Part shown: positions 1 to 9,062 of the stretch, piece by piece
Position numbering within the stretch: the first letter of the stretch is position 1
Layout of the letters: each line of letters begins with the position of its first letter
From: Cohnella candidum
Lineage (GTDB): Bacteria; Bacillota; Bacilli; Paenibacillales; Paenibacillaceae
Assembly (NCBI RefSeq): GCF_003713065.1
Contig: NZ_CP033433.1
Coordinates: 903,001 to 967,000 of the forward strand
Direction of reading: 5' to 3'
DNA: 64,000 bases
Program-made: the position numbers and the translations under genes
The notes under the pieces: generated by a model
Database searches by the model: none
Seen by the model: the letters and a program-made list of their open reading frames with translations, nothing else
Told to the model about the DNA's origin: nothing

Positions 1-1404
1 GTGTCCACCGACTTCAACACGTCGGACCGCTTGTACTTCGAACCTCTCTTCTTCGAGGACGTCCTAAACGTCATCGAACAAGAGCGTCCGGTCGGCGTCA
101 TCGTGCAGTTCGGCGGCCAAACGGCCATCAACCTGGCTGCGCCTCTGTCCCGCGCAGGCGTGAAAATTCTCGGCACGTCGCTGGAAAGCATCGACGAAGC
201 CGAAGACCGCAAGAAGTTCGAAGCGCTGCTCCGCAAACTGGAGATCGCGCAGCCGAAAGGCAGCACCGTCACCTCCGTCGATGAAGCGGTGGGCACGGCG
301 CAACAGCTGGGCTACCCGGTCCTGGTTCGTCCTTCATACGTGCTCGGCGGCCGCGCGATGGAAATCGTCTACTCCGACGATGAGCTGCTGGCCTACATGA
401 AAGAAGCCGTTCAAATCAATCCGGAGCACCCGGTCCTGATCGACCGCTACATGCTCGGCAAAGAAATCGAAGTCGACGCCATCTGCGACGGCGAAACGGT
501 GCTCATTCCGGGCATTATGGAACACGTGGAACGCGCGGGCGTCCACTCCGGCGACTCGATCGCCGTCTACCCGCCGCAATCGCTGTCCGATGACGTGAAG
601 CGCCAAGCGATCGACATCACGATCAGGATCGCGAAGGAACTGAAAACGATCGGCCTCGTGAACATCCAGTTCGTCGTATGGAACGAGAAGGTTTACGTGA
701 TCGAGGTGAACCCGAGATCGTCCCGTACGGTGCCGTTCCTGTCCAAGGTCACGAGCGTGCCGATGGCGAATCTCGCCACGCAGGCGATCCTCGGCAAGAA
801 GCTCGCCGACCTCGGATACAGCGAAGGCTTGTGGCCGGAAGACGACTACGTTTCCGTGAAAGTGCCGGTGTTCTCCTTCGCGAAGCTTCGCCGCGTAGAC
901 CCGACGCTGACACCGGAGATGAAATCGACCGGCGAAGTCATGGGCCGGGATACGCACTATGCGAAGGCGCTGTATAAAGGCTTGATCGGATCGGGCATGA
1001 AAATCCCGCAATCCGGCGCCATCATCGCCACGATCGCCGACAAAGACAAAGAAGAGGCGATCGCGATTCTCAAAGGCTTCTACCGTCTCGGCTACAAGCT
1101 GATCGCGACCGGCGGCACGGCCGACGCGCTCGAAGCGGCGGGCTTGAAAGTGCGCCGCGTCAAGAAGCTGTCCGAAGGTTCGCCGAACATCGTCGACCTG
1201 ATCCGGACCGGCCAAGCGCAGTTCGTCGTCAATACGCTGACGAAAGGCAAAACGCCTGAACGCGACGGATTCCGCATCCGCCGGGAAGCGGTCGAGAACG
1301 GCGTCGTCTGCCTGACGTCGCTGGATACGGTAAGCGCACTGCTCAACATGCTGCAGGCGCTCCGCTTCTCCAGCGCTCCGATGCCGGCATTCCAGCAGGC
1401 ATAA
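1..1404 (+). CDS. carB: Carbamoyl-phosphate synthase large subunit, C-terminal part (5' truncated by window edge)
   Basis: The large subunit makes carbamoyl phosphate from bicarbonate, ammonia delivered by CarA, and two ATP, feeding pyrimidine and arginine synthesis in the cytoplasm. The 467 residues seen match the second half of the usual protein of about 1,070 residues: the second ATP-grasp region (about residues 30-310, with [12 protein letters not shown]) and the allosteric MGS-like domain (about 335-455, with IATGGTA). The GTG at position 1 is an ordinary internal Val codon, not a start; the reading frame is open into the left edge. It is followed 95 bases later by pyrF in the same direction, as expected for a pyr operon. 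Confidence 0.96.
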   Translation: MSTDFNTSDRLYFEPLFFEDVLNVIEQERPVGVIVQFGGQTAINLAAPLSRAGVKILGTSLESIDEAEDRKKFEALLRKLEIAQPKGSTVTSVDEAVGTAQQLGYPVLVRPSYVLGGRAMEIVYSDDELLAYMKEAVQINPEHPVLIDRYMLGKEIEVDAICDGETVLIPGIMEHVERAGVHSGDSIAVYPPQSLSDDVKRQAIDITIRIAKELKTIGLVNIQFVVWNEKVYVIEVNPRSSRTVPFLSKVTSVPMANLATQAILGKKLADLGYSEGLWPEDDYVSVKVPVFSFAKLRRVDPTLTPEMKSTGEVMGRDTHYAKALYKGLIGSGMKIPQSGAIIATIADKDKEEAIAILKGFYRLGYKLIATGGTADALEAAGLKVRRVKKLSEGSPNIVDLIRTGQAQFVVNTLTKGKTPERDGFRIRREAVENGVVCLTSLDTVSALLNMLQALRFSSAPMPAFQQA

Positions 1405-1499
1405 CCGAACCAGCATGCCCGGTCTTTCCGCCTCTAAGGCGACGAAGGATCGGGCTTCTATATGGCAAGAGAACGATGAATGAAGGGGGGTTGGCAACA

Positions 1500-2240
1500 A
1501 TGTCCGGATTAACGCAAAGCCAAGCGGCGGCCAAAGTCATGGTGGCGCTGGACAAGCCCGATGCCGATGCCGCGCTGAGGCTCGCTTCCGAGCTGCAAGG
1601 CGCGGGTTGCTGGATGAAGGTCGGCATGGAGCTGTTCTACGCGGCAGGGCCGGCGGTCGTCCGGGAGCTGAAATCCCGGGGGTTCCGGGTTTTCCTGGAC
1701 CTGAAAATGCACGACATCCCCAACACGGTGCGAGGCGGCGCGCGGAGCATCGCCAGATTGGGCGTCGACCTGTTCAACGTACATGCGGCGGGTGGAAAGG
1801 CCATGATGAGCGCCGCGATGGACGGAGTGAGGGAAGCCTTGGAAGCGGGCGATGCGGGGCAAACGCCGATAGTCATTGCGGTGACGCAGCTGACCAGCAC
1901 GAGCGAAACGGTGCTGAGGGACGAAATCGGAATCCCGAGCACCGTAGAGGAAGCCGTCGTCCGTTATGCCCGTCTGGCCCGGGAGGCCGGACTGCAGGGA
2001 GTCGTCGCCTCGCCGCTTGAAGTCGGCGCGGTGAAACGGGCGTGCGGCACCGATTTCGTCACCGTGACGCCGGGGATCCGCCCGAAGGGCGCCGAAATCG
2101 GCGACCAGACGCGCGTGACGACACCGGCGGATGCCGTGGCGATGGGCACCGATTACCTTGTCATCGGAAGGCCGATCACCGGTGCCTCGAGCCCCTCTCA
2201 AGCGCTAGAAACCATTTTGAAGGAGATGACCGGAGCATGA
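1500..2240 (+). CDS. pyrF: Orotidine 5'-phosphate decarboxylase
   Basis: Decarboxylates OMP to UMP, the last step of de novo pyrimidine synthesis. The protein has 246 residues, the usual length. The catalytic signature [11 protein letters not shown] is present near residue 60, and the phosphate-binding end [11 protein letters not shown] near the C-terminus. An in-frame ATG exists at 1476, but the ATG at 1500 is preceded by AAGGGGGG at 1483-1490 and gives the expected N-terminus, so it is preferred. The stop codon overlaps the pyrE start (ATGA), so the two are probably translationally coupled. No pyrK or pyrD lies between carB and pyrF. Confidence 0.95.
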   Translation: MSGLTQSQAAAKVMVALDKPDADAALRLASELQGAGCWMKVGMELFYAAGPAVVRELKSRGFRVFLDLKMHDIPNTVRGGARSIARLGVDLFNVHAAGGKAMMSAAMDGVREALEAGDAGQTPIVIAVTQLTSTSETVLRDEIGIPSTVEEAVVRYARLAREAGLQGVVASPLEVGAVKRACGTDFVTVTPGIRPKGAEIGDQTRVTTPADAVAMGTDYLVIGRPITGASSPSQALETILKEMTGA

Positions 2241-2890
2241 GTTCGAGCAACGCCAACCTGGAGCAATTGGCCGGCAATATCGCGGCCGGATTGCTGGACA
2301 TCGGGGCCGTCAGCCTGAGACCGAACGAACCGTTCACCTGGACGTCGGGCATCAAATCGCCGATTTACTGCGACAACCGGTTGACGATGAGCTTTCCCGC
2401 CGTACGCGATCTCATCGCGGAAGGATTCGCGGCCGTCATCCGCAGCGAATTCCCGGCTTGCGAGGCGGTCGCCGGCATCGCCACGGGCGGCATCCCCCAC
2501 GCGGCTTGGGTCGCGCAGAAGCTGAACCTTCCCATGCTGTACGTGCGGGACAAAGCCAAAGGCCACGGCAAAACGAACCAGATCGAAGGGCATTTTACGC
2601 CCGGACAGAAGGTCGTCCTGATCGAGGATCTGATTTCCACGGGCGGCAGTTCGCTGAAGGCGGCCGTCGCCGTTCGCGATGCCGGCTGCGAGGTGCTGGG
2701 CGTCGCGGCGATCTTCACCTACCAGTTCGCGAACGCGGCTGAAGCTTTCCAGGCTGAAAACATTCCGCTCCGTACGCTCTCGAACTACACCGCGCTGATC
2801 GAAACGGCTTTGGCGAAGGGCACGATCCAGGAGAAAGACGTCGCCCTGCTCCAAGCTTGGCGAAGCGATCCGAAGTCGTTTGGCGCGTGA
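2237..2890 (+). CDS. pyrE: Orotate phosphoribosyltransferase
   Basis: Joins orotate to PRPP to give OMP, the substrate of the neighbouring PyrF. The protein is 217 residues. The PRPP-binding loop [14 protein letters not shown] is seen around residues 130-143, and the lysine-rich flexible loop [13 protein letters not shown] just before it. The frame is open upstream inside pyrF, but the ATG at 2237 overlaps the pyrF stop by one ATGA and gives the family N-terminus. It is the last gene of the pyr operon: a strong intrinsic terminator follows at 2917. Confidence 0.95.
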   Translation: MSSSNANLEQLAGNIAAGLLDIGAVSLRPNEPFTWTSGIKSPIYCDNRLTMSFPAVRDLIAEGFAAVIRSEFPACEAVAGIATGGIPHAAWVAQKLNLPMLYVRDKAKGHGKTNQIEGHFTPGQKVVLIEDLISTGGSSLKAAVAVRDAGCEVLGVAAIFTYQFANAAEAFQAENIPLRTLSNYTALIETALAKGTIQEKDVALLQAWRSDPKSFGA

Positions 2891-2916
2891 ACGTTTGGGC
2901 GTAAAATGGCATCTCT

Positions 2917-2950
2917 GCACCGGAACCTCAACGGGTTCCGGTGCTTTTTT
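2917..2950 (+). terminator. Intrinsic terminator of the pyr operon
   Basis: An 11-bp perfect stem (GCACCGGAACC with GGTTCCGGTGC), a six-base loop and a run of six T. Confidence 0.9.
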
Positions 2951-3058
2951 CGTTTTCAGAAAGGAATCCGGGGGTAATGAATGACAGCGGACGAGCATAT
3001 CATGATCCAAGTATGCCTATAGCAAATGAAAAAGAGAGATAGAGAGAGGGAGAAGCAA

Positions 3059-3292
3059 ATGAACCATGTGTTCGAACAAATGATGACGGACGTCGGCGGC
3101 CTGCTCGAACGGGTCCAAACATACGACAGGAACCGGACCTACCGGGAAGAAATTGCGAAAATGGAGCGAACGTGCGAGAAGATCAAACGCAGAGGGAACG
3201 CCGGCGAGCCGGATCGAGCCGTGTTGGAGCAGCTTGCGGGCATGAAGGTCCGACTGCTTACGATGTTCGAAAACTTGCTGTTTATCGCATGA
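3059..3292 (+). CDS. Small hypothetical protein
   Basis: A 77-residue protein rich in charged residues (RTYREEIAKMERTCEKIKRRG) and predicted by eye to be mostly helical, ending in a hydrophobic stretch (MFENLLFIA). An earlier in-frame ATG lies at 3026, but the ATG at 3059 has the purine-rich AGGGAGAAG just ahead of it. It has its own terminator at 3312. I do not recognise the family; the heptad-like charged pattern would fit a short coiled coil. Confidence 0.6.
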   Translation: MNHVFEQMMTDVGGLLERVQTYDRNRTYREEIAKMERTCEKIKRRGNAGEPDRAVLEQLAGMKVRLLTMFENLLFIA

Positions 3293-3311
3293 TCGCTCGA
3301 TGAGGATCGGA

Positions 3312-3335
3312 CCTGTCCCCGGCGGACGGGTTTTT
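3312..3335 (+). terminator. Intrinsic terminator after the small hypothetical gene
   Basis: Seven-pair stem CCTGTCC/GGACGGG (one G-T pair), loop CCGGC, then TTTTT. Confidence 0.6.
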
Positions 3336-3444
3336 GAGTCTTAGGGATCATTTTTTGTCGTAATTTCGATTTTTGTGGTGAAAACTCCCAGACTTTCGTG
3401 CTAGAATTAAATCAATAGAACCAGCCGAAATGAGGGTTGCGCCC

Positions 3445-3852
3445 ATGTCCATAGACCTATTGAACATCGCTCATTGTCCTTCCTGCGGCAAGGTGTATCA
3501 GAAAAACCTGCGCAACCTGTGCGCCGCCTGCCAAGCGGAAGAGGACCGACAGTTCGAGTCGGCGGAACGGGCTTTGCTTCGAAACCGCCAGTACGATAAC
3601 GAATCGCTCTCCGACGCCGCCGGCGTCCCGCAGGAGAAGATCCGCTCCTGGATCCGCGCGGGGAAAATCCGGCTGCAACAGTATCCGAACTTAACGGACC
3701 AATGCGACCTGTGCCAAGCTCCGATCCGTGCGGGACACTTGTGCAACGCCTGCTCGATGCGGATCAAGACGGATCTCGCGAATACGCTGGAGCAGGAACG
3801 GTTGATGAAAGAACGTCTGCGTTCGGCGAACGCTTATATCAGCAAGAAGTAA
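3445..3852 (+). CDS. yvyF: YvyF-like flagellar-region protein with two zinc-ribbon-type cysteine clusters
   Basis: A 135-residue protein with CPSC and CAAC near the N-terminus (about residues 10-30) and CDLC and CNAC near residues 85-105, separated by a segment resembling a MerR-like helix-turn-helix (LSDAAGVPQEKIRSWIRAGKI). This arrangement matches the YvyF family, usually found next to flgM in the flagellar late operon of Bacillales. Here it stands alone between pyrE and a glycosidase. The ATG at 3445 is chosen over that at 3430 because GAGGG lies 8 bases upstream of it. The four cysteine pairs probably bind zinc; the exact function is not known. Confidence 0.7.
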   Translation: MSIDLLNIAHCPSCGKVYQKNLRNLCAACQAEEDRQFESAERALLRNRQYDNESLSDAAGVPQEKIRSWIRAGKIRLQQYPNLTDQCDLCQAPIRAGHLCNACSMRIKTDLANTLEQERLMKERLRSANAYISKK

Positions 3853-3869
3853 TTCGGCGCTCAACCCGA

Positions 3870-3904
3870 AAAGAGCCTGTTCTCCGATGGAGAACAGGCT
3901 CTTT
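3870..3904. terminator. Bidirectional terminator between yvyF and the convergent glycosidase gene
   Basis: A 16-bp perfect stem (AAAGAGCCTGTTCTCC and its complement) with loop GAT; A-rich on the left and T-rich on the right, so it can serve both genes. Confidence 0.85.
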
Positions 3905-3922
3905 CTATTCTGCGTGTTGGAT

Positions 3923-5269
3923 CTATTTCTTTGCTTTCGTTGCGGCGTTCACATCGGCGAGCCATTGCCGGATGGCCGAATTGGGCAAGTCGCTTGTTTT
4001 CGGCACGGCCACGGCGCCGTCGGACAAAGCGTACTTCCGCTTAAGCTTCAGGATGCGCTCGACGCTCCGGTTGATGCGGTCTTCGGTGATACGGCCGTCC
4101 CGTACGGCTTTCAGCAGCGCTTCGTAAACGCCGTGTTCCGTGTCGTAACCATGAGCGACGAGCAGGATATCGCTGCCGGCTTCCACCGATTTCAGCGCGG
4201 CCTCCGCGATGCCGTAATGCTTGGCGATCGCTCCCATCGTCAGGTCGTCCGTAATGACAACGCCGTCGAATCCCAGCTTTCCGCGCAATTGCTGCCCGAT
4301 GATCACTTTGGAGAGGGAAGCGGGAGCATCGGGGTCAATGCGAGGAAACAGGATATGCGCGACCATCACCGCATCCGCGCCGTCATGGATGGCTTTCTGG
4401 AACGGGATCCACTCCATCTTGGCCACCTCAGCGGCCGTTTTCCGAACGACTGGAAGGTCCAGATGCGAATCGACCGCCGTATCGCCGTGACCCGGAAAAT
4501 GCTTCACGACCGGGATGACGCCGTCTCCGCGAATACCTTCCATTTCAGCCGTCCCCATCCGGGAAACCAGTGCGGCGGTATTTCCGAAAGAACGGTCGCC
4601 GATGACGGGGTTTTTCGGATTGCTGTTGACGTCGAGCACGGGGGCGAAGTCGACGTTAAAACCGAGCAGCTTGAGCTGCCGCGCGATTAGGGAACCCATC
4701 CTTTTCGCCAGCTTCGGATCGCCGGTACGGCCGACGACCGCGTTCGCCGGCATCGGTTCGAACGATGGCGGCAGGCGGCTGACCCGGCCTCCTTCCTGGT
4801 CCACGCTGAGGAAGAGCGGAGCGGGATTGCCGCGGTTCGCTTTTTTGAGCGCGTTCAGCAGTTTCACGGAGGAGCCGATGCCTCCGGAAAGGTTGTTTTT
4901 GAACAAGATGATCCCGCCGACATGATCCCGCGCGATCATCTTGGCCGCCACCGCGTCAAGCACCGTTCCTTCCACGCCGGCCAGTACCATCTGGCCGACT
5001 TTCTCCTCCAGCGACATAGAGGCCAGCTTTTCCGCGACCGGATCTTTCTCCGAAGGAGAAGGTGAAGGGGAAGCGGAAGGTGAGTACTGAGGCTGGGAAG
5101 GTGACGGCGAGCCGGGCGGTGAAGCCGGAACCGACGGGGGCTGAGTGGAGCCAGCCGTGTTGGAAGAGGTTTCCTGCACCGGCGGAGGCGACGCGGGCGT
5201 TTTCATCCCGCAGCTGCCGGCCAGCAGCGCCATTACCGTCAATATGCCGATCCATCCTGTCCGTTTCAT
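3923..5269 (-). CDS. nagZ: Glycoside hydrolase family 3 lipoprotein, beta-N-acetylhexosaminidase (NagZ-like)
   Basis: Predicted to remove terminal N-acetylglucosamine from muropeptides outside the membrane during wall recycling. The 448-residue product starts with a lipoprotein signal (Cys20 in LLAGSCG), then a long Ser/Pro-rich tether (about residues 25-75, many SPSPS repeats), then a single GH3 barrel. Family marks include SVDQEGGRVSRLP, the His/Asp acid-base loop KHFPGHGDT (about residue 255) and the nucleophile Asp in ITDDLTMG (about 341). The start at 5269 has GGAGG upstream; an earlier in-frame ATG at 5293 has none. B. subtilis NagZ has an extra C-terminal domain, which is absent here. 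Confidence 0.88.
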   Translation of the reverse strand: MKRTGWIGILTVMALLAGSCGMKTPASPPPVQETSSNTAGSTQPPSVPASPPGSPSPSQPQYSPSASPSPSPSEKDPVAEKLASMSLEEKVGQMVLAGVEGTVLDAVAAKMIARDHVGGIILFKNNLSGGIGSSVKLLNALKKANRGNPAPLFLSVDQEGGRVSRLPPSFEPMPANAVVGRTGDPKLAKRMGSLIARQLKLLGFNVDFAPVLDVNSNPKNPVIGDRSFGNTAALVSRMGTAEMEGIRGDGVIPVVKHFPGHGDTAVDSHLDLPVVRKTAAEVAKMEWIPFQKAIHDGADAVMVAHILFPRIDPDAPASLSKVIIGQQLRGKLGFDGVVITDDLTMGAIAKHYGIAEAALKSVEAGSDILLVAHGYDTEHGVYEALLKAVRDGRITEDRINRSVERILKLKRKYALSDGAVAVPKTSDLPNSAIRQWLADVNAATKAKK

Positions 5270-5309
5270 CGTCCATCCTCCGTTCGGATTCATTCGCGGT
5301 TAAATAGAC

Positions 5310-5343
5310 GCTCCCGCCGTCCGCAAGGTTGCGGGGCGGGAGC
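5310..5343 (-). terminator. Likely terminator of glnS
   Basis: Nine-bp stem GCTCCCGCC/GGCGGGAGC with an inner hairpin; on the minus strand it is followed by a modest T/A-rich run, so it is only moderately convincing. Confidence 0.45.
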
Positions 5344-5361
5344 GGAAGCGCCTGGCGGCGG

Positions 5362-7014
5362 TCAGATTTCGAAAGAGCTCTTGAGCGAAACGATCCGGTT
5401 GAACACGATGCGGTCCGGCGCGGAATCTTTCGGGTCGACGTTGAAGTACCCGTGGCGGAAGAACTGGAATTTCTCGCCGCCGGCCGCTTCCTTCATGCCG
5501 GGTTCCACGAATCCGTGCGCGACGGTAAGCGAGTTCGGGTTTAGGTTTTCCAGGAAAGGCTTGTCTTCATCCTCGGAATCGTCCAGAATCAGCGGCTCGT
5601 AGAGCCGGTACTCGGCCGGGACGGCTTGGGAAGCGTCGACCCAGTGAATAGTTCCCTTGACCTTGCGTCCGGTGAAGCCGCTGCCGCTCTTCGTCTCGGG
5701 GTCGTAGGTGCAGCGGATTTCCACCACGTTGCCGCCGGCGTCTTTGACGACTTCCTCGCATTTGACGAAATACGCATGCTTCAGACGGACTTCGTTGCCG
5801 GGGAACAGACGGAAATACTTGGCCGGCGGATTCTCCATGAAGTCGTCCCGCTCGATGTAGATTTCGCGGGAGAACGGGATTTGGCGATGGCCCATTTCCG
5901 GATTTTCCGAGTTGTTTTCGGCTTCCAGCCACTCCGTCTGCCCTTCGGGATAGTTGGTGATGACGAGCTTGAGCGGATCGAGCACCGCCATCGTGCGGAG
6001 CGCCTTCAGCTTCAAGTCCTCGCGGATGAAGTGCTCCAGCATGCGCTCATCCACGACCCCGTAGCCTTTATTCACGCCGAGCTCGCGGCAGAACGCGCGG
6101 ATCGCTTCCGGCGTGTAGCCTTTGCGGCGGAGGCCGGAAATCGTCGGCATGCGGGGATCGTCCCAGCCGTCGACGGCTTTCTCGTCTACGAGCTGTTTGA
6201 GCTTTCTCTTGCTCATGACCGTATTCGAGAGATTCAGCCTCGCGAATTCATATTGACGGGGCACGTAAGGCATCTCGCACTCCCGGACGACCCAGTCGTA
6301 GAAAGGACGTTGGTCCTCGAATTCCAGCGTGCAGATCGAATGGGTGACGCCTTCGATCGCATCCTCGATCGGATGGGCGAACGCGTACATCGGGTAGATG
6401 CACCACCGGTCCCCCGTGTTGTGGTGATGGGCGTGCAGGATTCGGTAAATCACCGGGTCGCGCAGGTTGATGTTCGGGGAAGCCATGTCGATTTTGGCCC
6501 GAAGCACTTTCTCCCCGTCTTTGAATTCTCCCGCTTTCATGCGGTTGAAGAGATCGAGATTTTCCTCAACGGAGCGGTTGCGGAACGGGCTTTCTCGACC
6601 CGGCTCCGTCAGCGTGCCGCGCGTTTCGCGGATTTGGTCCGCCGTCTGGTCGTCGACGAACGCCAAACCCTTCCGGATGAGCAGAAGGGCGCGCTCGTAC
6701 ATTTCCCCGAAATAGTCGGACGCGAAGAATAGGCCGTCCCACTCGAAGCCGAGCCATTTGACGTCCTGTTTGATCGATTCGACGTACTCCGTGTCTTCCT
6801 TGACGGGGTTCGTGTCGTCGAACCGCAGGTTCGTGCGTCCTTTGAATTCGTCGGCCAGCTCGAAATTGATGCAGATCGATTTGGCATGCCCGATATGCAG
6901 ATAGCCGTTCGGCTCCGGAGGGAAGCGGGTGACGACTTCCTTCACCCGGCCGGCGGCGAGATCTTCGACTACGACGTTTTTAATGAAATTGGATGAGGAC
7001 GACTTCGTTTCCAT
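5362..7014 (-). CDS. glnS: Glutaminyl-tRNA synthetase
   Basis: Charges tRNA-Gln directly with glutamine. The 550-residue length equals the classic bacterial enzyme. The class I signatures are present: [13 protein letters not shown] (HIGH at residues 40-43) and the KMSKS-type VMSKRKL near residue 267; the C-terminal half forms the anticodon-binding beta-barrels. Most Firmicutes make Gln-tRNA by the GatCAB route and lack this enzyme; Paenibacillus relatives often have it, sometimes fused to a YqeY domain, which is absent here. ATG at 7014 is preferred; an in-frame TTG at 7023 overlaps the stop of a six-codon upstream ORF. Confidence 0.95.
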   Translation of the reverse strand: METKSSSSNFIKNVVVEDLAAGRVKEVVTRFPPEPNGYLHIGHAKSICINFELADEFKGRTNLRFDDTNPVKEDTEYVESIKQDVKWLGFEWDGLFFASDYFGEMYERALLLIRKGLAFVDDQTADQIRETRGTLTEPGRESPFRNRSVEENLDLFNRMKAGEFKDGEKVLRAKIDMASPNINLRDPVIYRILHAHHHNTGDRWCIYPMYAFAHPIEDAIEGVTHSICTLEFEDQRPFYDWVVRECEMPYVPRQYEFARLNLSNTVMSKRKLKQLVDEKAVDGWDDPRMPTISGLRRKGYTPEAIRAFCRELGVNKGYGVVDERMLEHFIREDLKLKALRTMAVLDPLKLVITNYPEGQTEWLEAENNSENPEMGHRQIPFSREIYIERDDFMENPPAKYFRLFPGNEVRLKHAYFVKCEEVVKDAGGNVVEIRCTYDPETKSGSGFTGRKVKGTIHWVDASQAVPAEYRLYEPLILDDSEDEDKPFLENLNPNSLTVAHGFVEPGMKEAAGGEKFQFFRHGYFNVDPKDSAPDRIVFNRIVSLKSSFEI

Positions 7015-7019
7015 ATCGT

Positions 7020-7040
7020 TCAACCTGCCTCGCGTTTCAT
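7020..7040 (-). other. Possible six-codon leader ORF upstream of glnS
   Basis: On the minus strand AGGAGATAAAT is followed by an ATG and five further sense codons (MKREAG), then TGA. The stop overlaps the in-frame TTG of glnS. The Shine-Dalgarno sequence of this mini-ORF is better than that of glnS itself, so translation coupling or re-initiation is possible. This is an inference from spacing only. Confidence 0.35.
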
Positions 7041-7178
7041 ATTTATCTCCTAATCATACACAAAAAACGCGCTTCTTATAAAGAGGAATTCACGGGCGGG
7101 CCGAATTTTGTCAGACGGACGGTTAAAAAAATGATAAAGCTTTAATAAAACCCGTAACTTTTCCTCCGGATGCCTCGT

Positions 7179-7184
7179 TATAAT
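7179..7184 (+). promoter_or_regulatory. Probable -10 element of the ABC efflux operon
   Basis: Perfect TATAAT 30 bases before the first start codon, without a good -35 hexamer at the usual distance. Upstream GTAAC and a CGTT overlapping the -10 are spaced roughly like an extracytoplasmic sigma-factor promoter, which is an alternative reading. Confidence 0.45.
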
Positions 7185-7213
7185 GTTGAATGCCAAGAAA
7201 GGGAGGAAAAGCC

Positions 7214-7987
7214 ATGCTTGCTTGGCTCAGGCGCCGGCCGGCGCCCGAAGCGGACCGGGCCGAGGGGACGCAAACGAACCCCGCTCCGGAAAGCGTGGCG
7301 GCAACGGAAGAACCGCTGCTGTCGGTACGCGGCGTGGAGCGGTCCTTCGACGTCGGGGGAGCGAAGCTGCGGGTGTTGAAAGGGATCAACCTGGATCTGT
7401 ATCCGAAGCAGCTCATCATGCTCCGGGGACGTTCGGGTTCCGGCAAAACGACGCTGATGAACCTCATGGGGGGACTCGATACCCCGACCGAGGGAACGAT
7501 CCATTTTCGCGGACGCCCGTTTCACGAGTGGAATGACGACCGGCGGACGGAGGTCCGCAGGCGCGATATCGGATTCATTTTCCAAGCTTATGCCTTATTG
7601 CCGCTGTTGTCCGCTTACGAGAATGTCGAGCTGTCGCTCAGGATGGCAGGCGTGCCCCGGTCGGAATGGAAAGCCAGGGTCACGTCCTGCATGGAGCTCG
7701 TCGGCCTCGGCAAACGGATGCACCATCGTCCGTTCGAGCTGTCCGGCGGCGAGCAGCAGAGGGTCGCGATCGCCAAGGCGATCGCGCACCGGCCCAGCCT
7801 GCTGCTGGCGGATGAGCCGACGGCCGAATTGGACAGCCAGATGGCGGCGCAGATCATGAACGTGTTCCGGGAAATCGTCGCCCGGGAGAACGTGACGATC
7901 TGCATGACCACACACGATCCAACGATTATGGAGGTAGCGGACCATGTTTATGAAATGGTGGACGGCGTATTCGCCCGAAACGGCTGA
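7214..7987 (+). CDS. ABC transporter ATP-binding protein, MacB/LolD-like
   Basis: A 257-residue ATPase that would power the FtsX-type permease encoded two genes downstream. Walker A is GRSGSGKTT (residues 72-80), the signature motif LSGGEQQ near 176, and Walker B LLLADEPT near 197. About 35 residues ahead of the domain are rich in Ala/Glu/Pro and are not typical of the family. ATG at 7214 follows GGGAGGAAAAGCC; an earlier ATG at 7190 has no ribosome site. The 3' end overlaps the adaptor gene by 44 bases. First gene of a five-gene operon. Confidence 0.9.
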   Translation: MLAWLRRRPAPEADRAEGTQTNPAPESVAATEEPLLSVRGVERSFDVGGAKLRVLKGINLDLYPKQLIMLRGRSGSGKTTLMNLMGGLDTPTEGTIHFRGRPFHEWNDDRRTEVRRRDIGFIFQAYALLPLLSAYENVELSLRMAGVPRSEWKARVTSCMELVGLGKRMHHRPFELSGGEQQRVAIAKAIAHRPSLLLADEPTAELDSQMAAQIMNVFREIVARENVTICMTTHDPTIMEVADHVYEMVDGVFARNG

Positions 7988-9059
7988 AACGGCCGGGAAA
8001 GGTTCGGCGGGACGCCGGACGGCCGGGGTGCTCGCCGCGGCGGTGCTGTCCGTTGCCGTAGCCGGCTGCGGACTTCTTCCCAGCGAGCCGCAGGAGGAGG
8101 ATTTGTCGGCGATCCAGCTTCCCCAAATCTCGAAGAAGCCGGAATACGAAGTGACGACCAAAACGCTGGAGACGAAAGTGTCGGGTTCCGGCAGGGTACT
8201 GTCGACGAAAGAAAAAACGCTCTATTTTACGTTGGACGGCAAACGTCTGAAGAAGCTGTACATACAGACCGGCGACAAAGTGAAGGCGGGTCAGCCGATC
8301 GCCGAGCTGGACGTCGAGGACATGCGCAAATCGCTGCGGACGCAGCAGCTCGCGATCAAGAAGCAGGAGCTTGAGATCAAGGACCTGCTCCGCAAGAAAG
8401 ACGAAATGGATCCGGTCGATTTCGAGCAGCAAATGCTCGGCTTCGAAGAGCAGCGGCAGCAGCTTTCCGATCTGGAAGCGGACATCGCCAAAGCGACGCT
8501 GACCGCCGATTTCGACGGAACGGTCGTATCCGTCTCCGTACAGGAAGGCGCTTCTATAAAAGCGTACGATCCGATTTGCGTCATCGCGGACCCGAGCAAA
8601 CTGACCGTCGCGGCGACGCTGTCGAAGGACGATCTCCAGAAGGTCGCGCTCGGCATGGAAGCCCAGGTCGACATCGGCAACGTCGGACAGCTGCAAGGCA
8701 AAATCAAACAGCTTCCCGTCGCCGACCAGAACTCGAACGGCAACGGAAACGGCAACGGCAACGGAGGCGGCACGCCGCCGCTCCGGCTGGACCAGTACCT
8801 GCTGGTCGACGTGCCGAAGCTGCCGAACACGGTGGAACGCGGCACGCCGCTGTCCGTCTCCATCATCCTCGACCGCCGGAAGGATGCGGTCGTCATCCCG
8901 CTCGCCGCGCTCCGGACGATCGGCGGACGCACTTACGTGCAAGTCGCCGAAGCCGACGGATCGAAGAGGGAAGTCGACGTGGAGGTGGGGCAGCAGACGT
9001 CGACGGACGCCGAAATCCTCCAAGGGCTGACGCCGGGACAGAAAGTGGTTGGTCGATAA
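7944..9059 (+). CDS. MacA/HlyD-like membrane-fusion adaptor lipoprotein
   Basis: A 371-residue adaptor of the type that links an ABC permease to extracytoplasmic cargo. The N-terminus has an unusually long lead of about 25 residues before the hydrophobic core and a lipobox at VAVAGC (Cys42). A lipoyl-type half-motif (GDKVKAGQPIAELD), a charged coiled-coil hairpin (about residues 123-180) and a second half-motif (FDGTVVSVSVQEGA) follow in the usual order. An Asn/Gly repeat (NGNGNGNGNGGG) at about 266-277 is inserted within the beta-barrel region. The start overlaps the ATPase gene and has GGAGG nine bases ahead. Confidence 0.88.
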   Translation: MFMKWWTAYSPETAETAGKGSAGRRTAGVLAAAVLSVAVAGCGLLPSEPQEEDLSAIQLPQISKKPEYEVTTKTLETKVSGSGRVLSTKEKTLYFTLDGKRLKKLYIQTGDKVKAGQPIAELDVEDMRKSLRTQQLAIKKQELEIKDLLRKKDEMDPVDFEQQMLGFEEQRQQLSDLEADIAKATLTADFDGTVVSVSVQEGASIKAYDPICVIADPSKLTVAATLSKDDLQKVALGMEAQVDIGNVGQLQGKIKQLPVADQNSNGNGNGNGNGGGTPPLRLDQYLLVDVPKLPNTVERGTPLSVSIILDRRKDAVVIPLAALRTIGGRTYVQVAEADGSKREVDVEVGQQTSTDAEILQGLTPGQKVVGR

Positions 9060-9062
9060 TCC

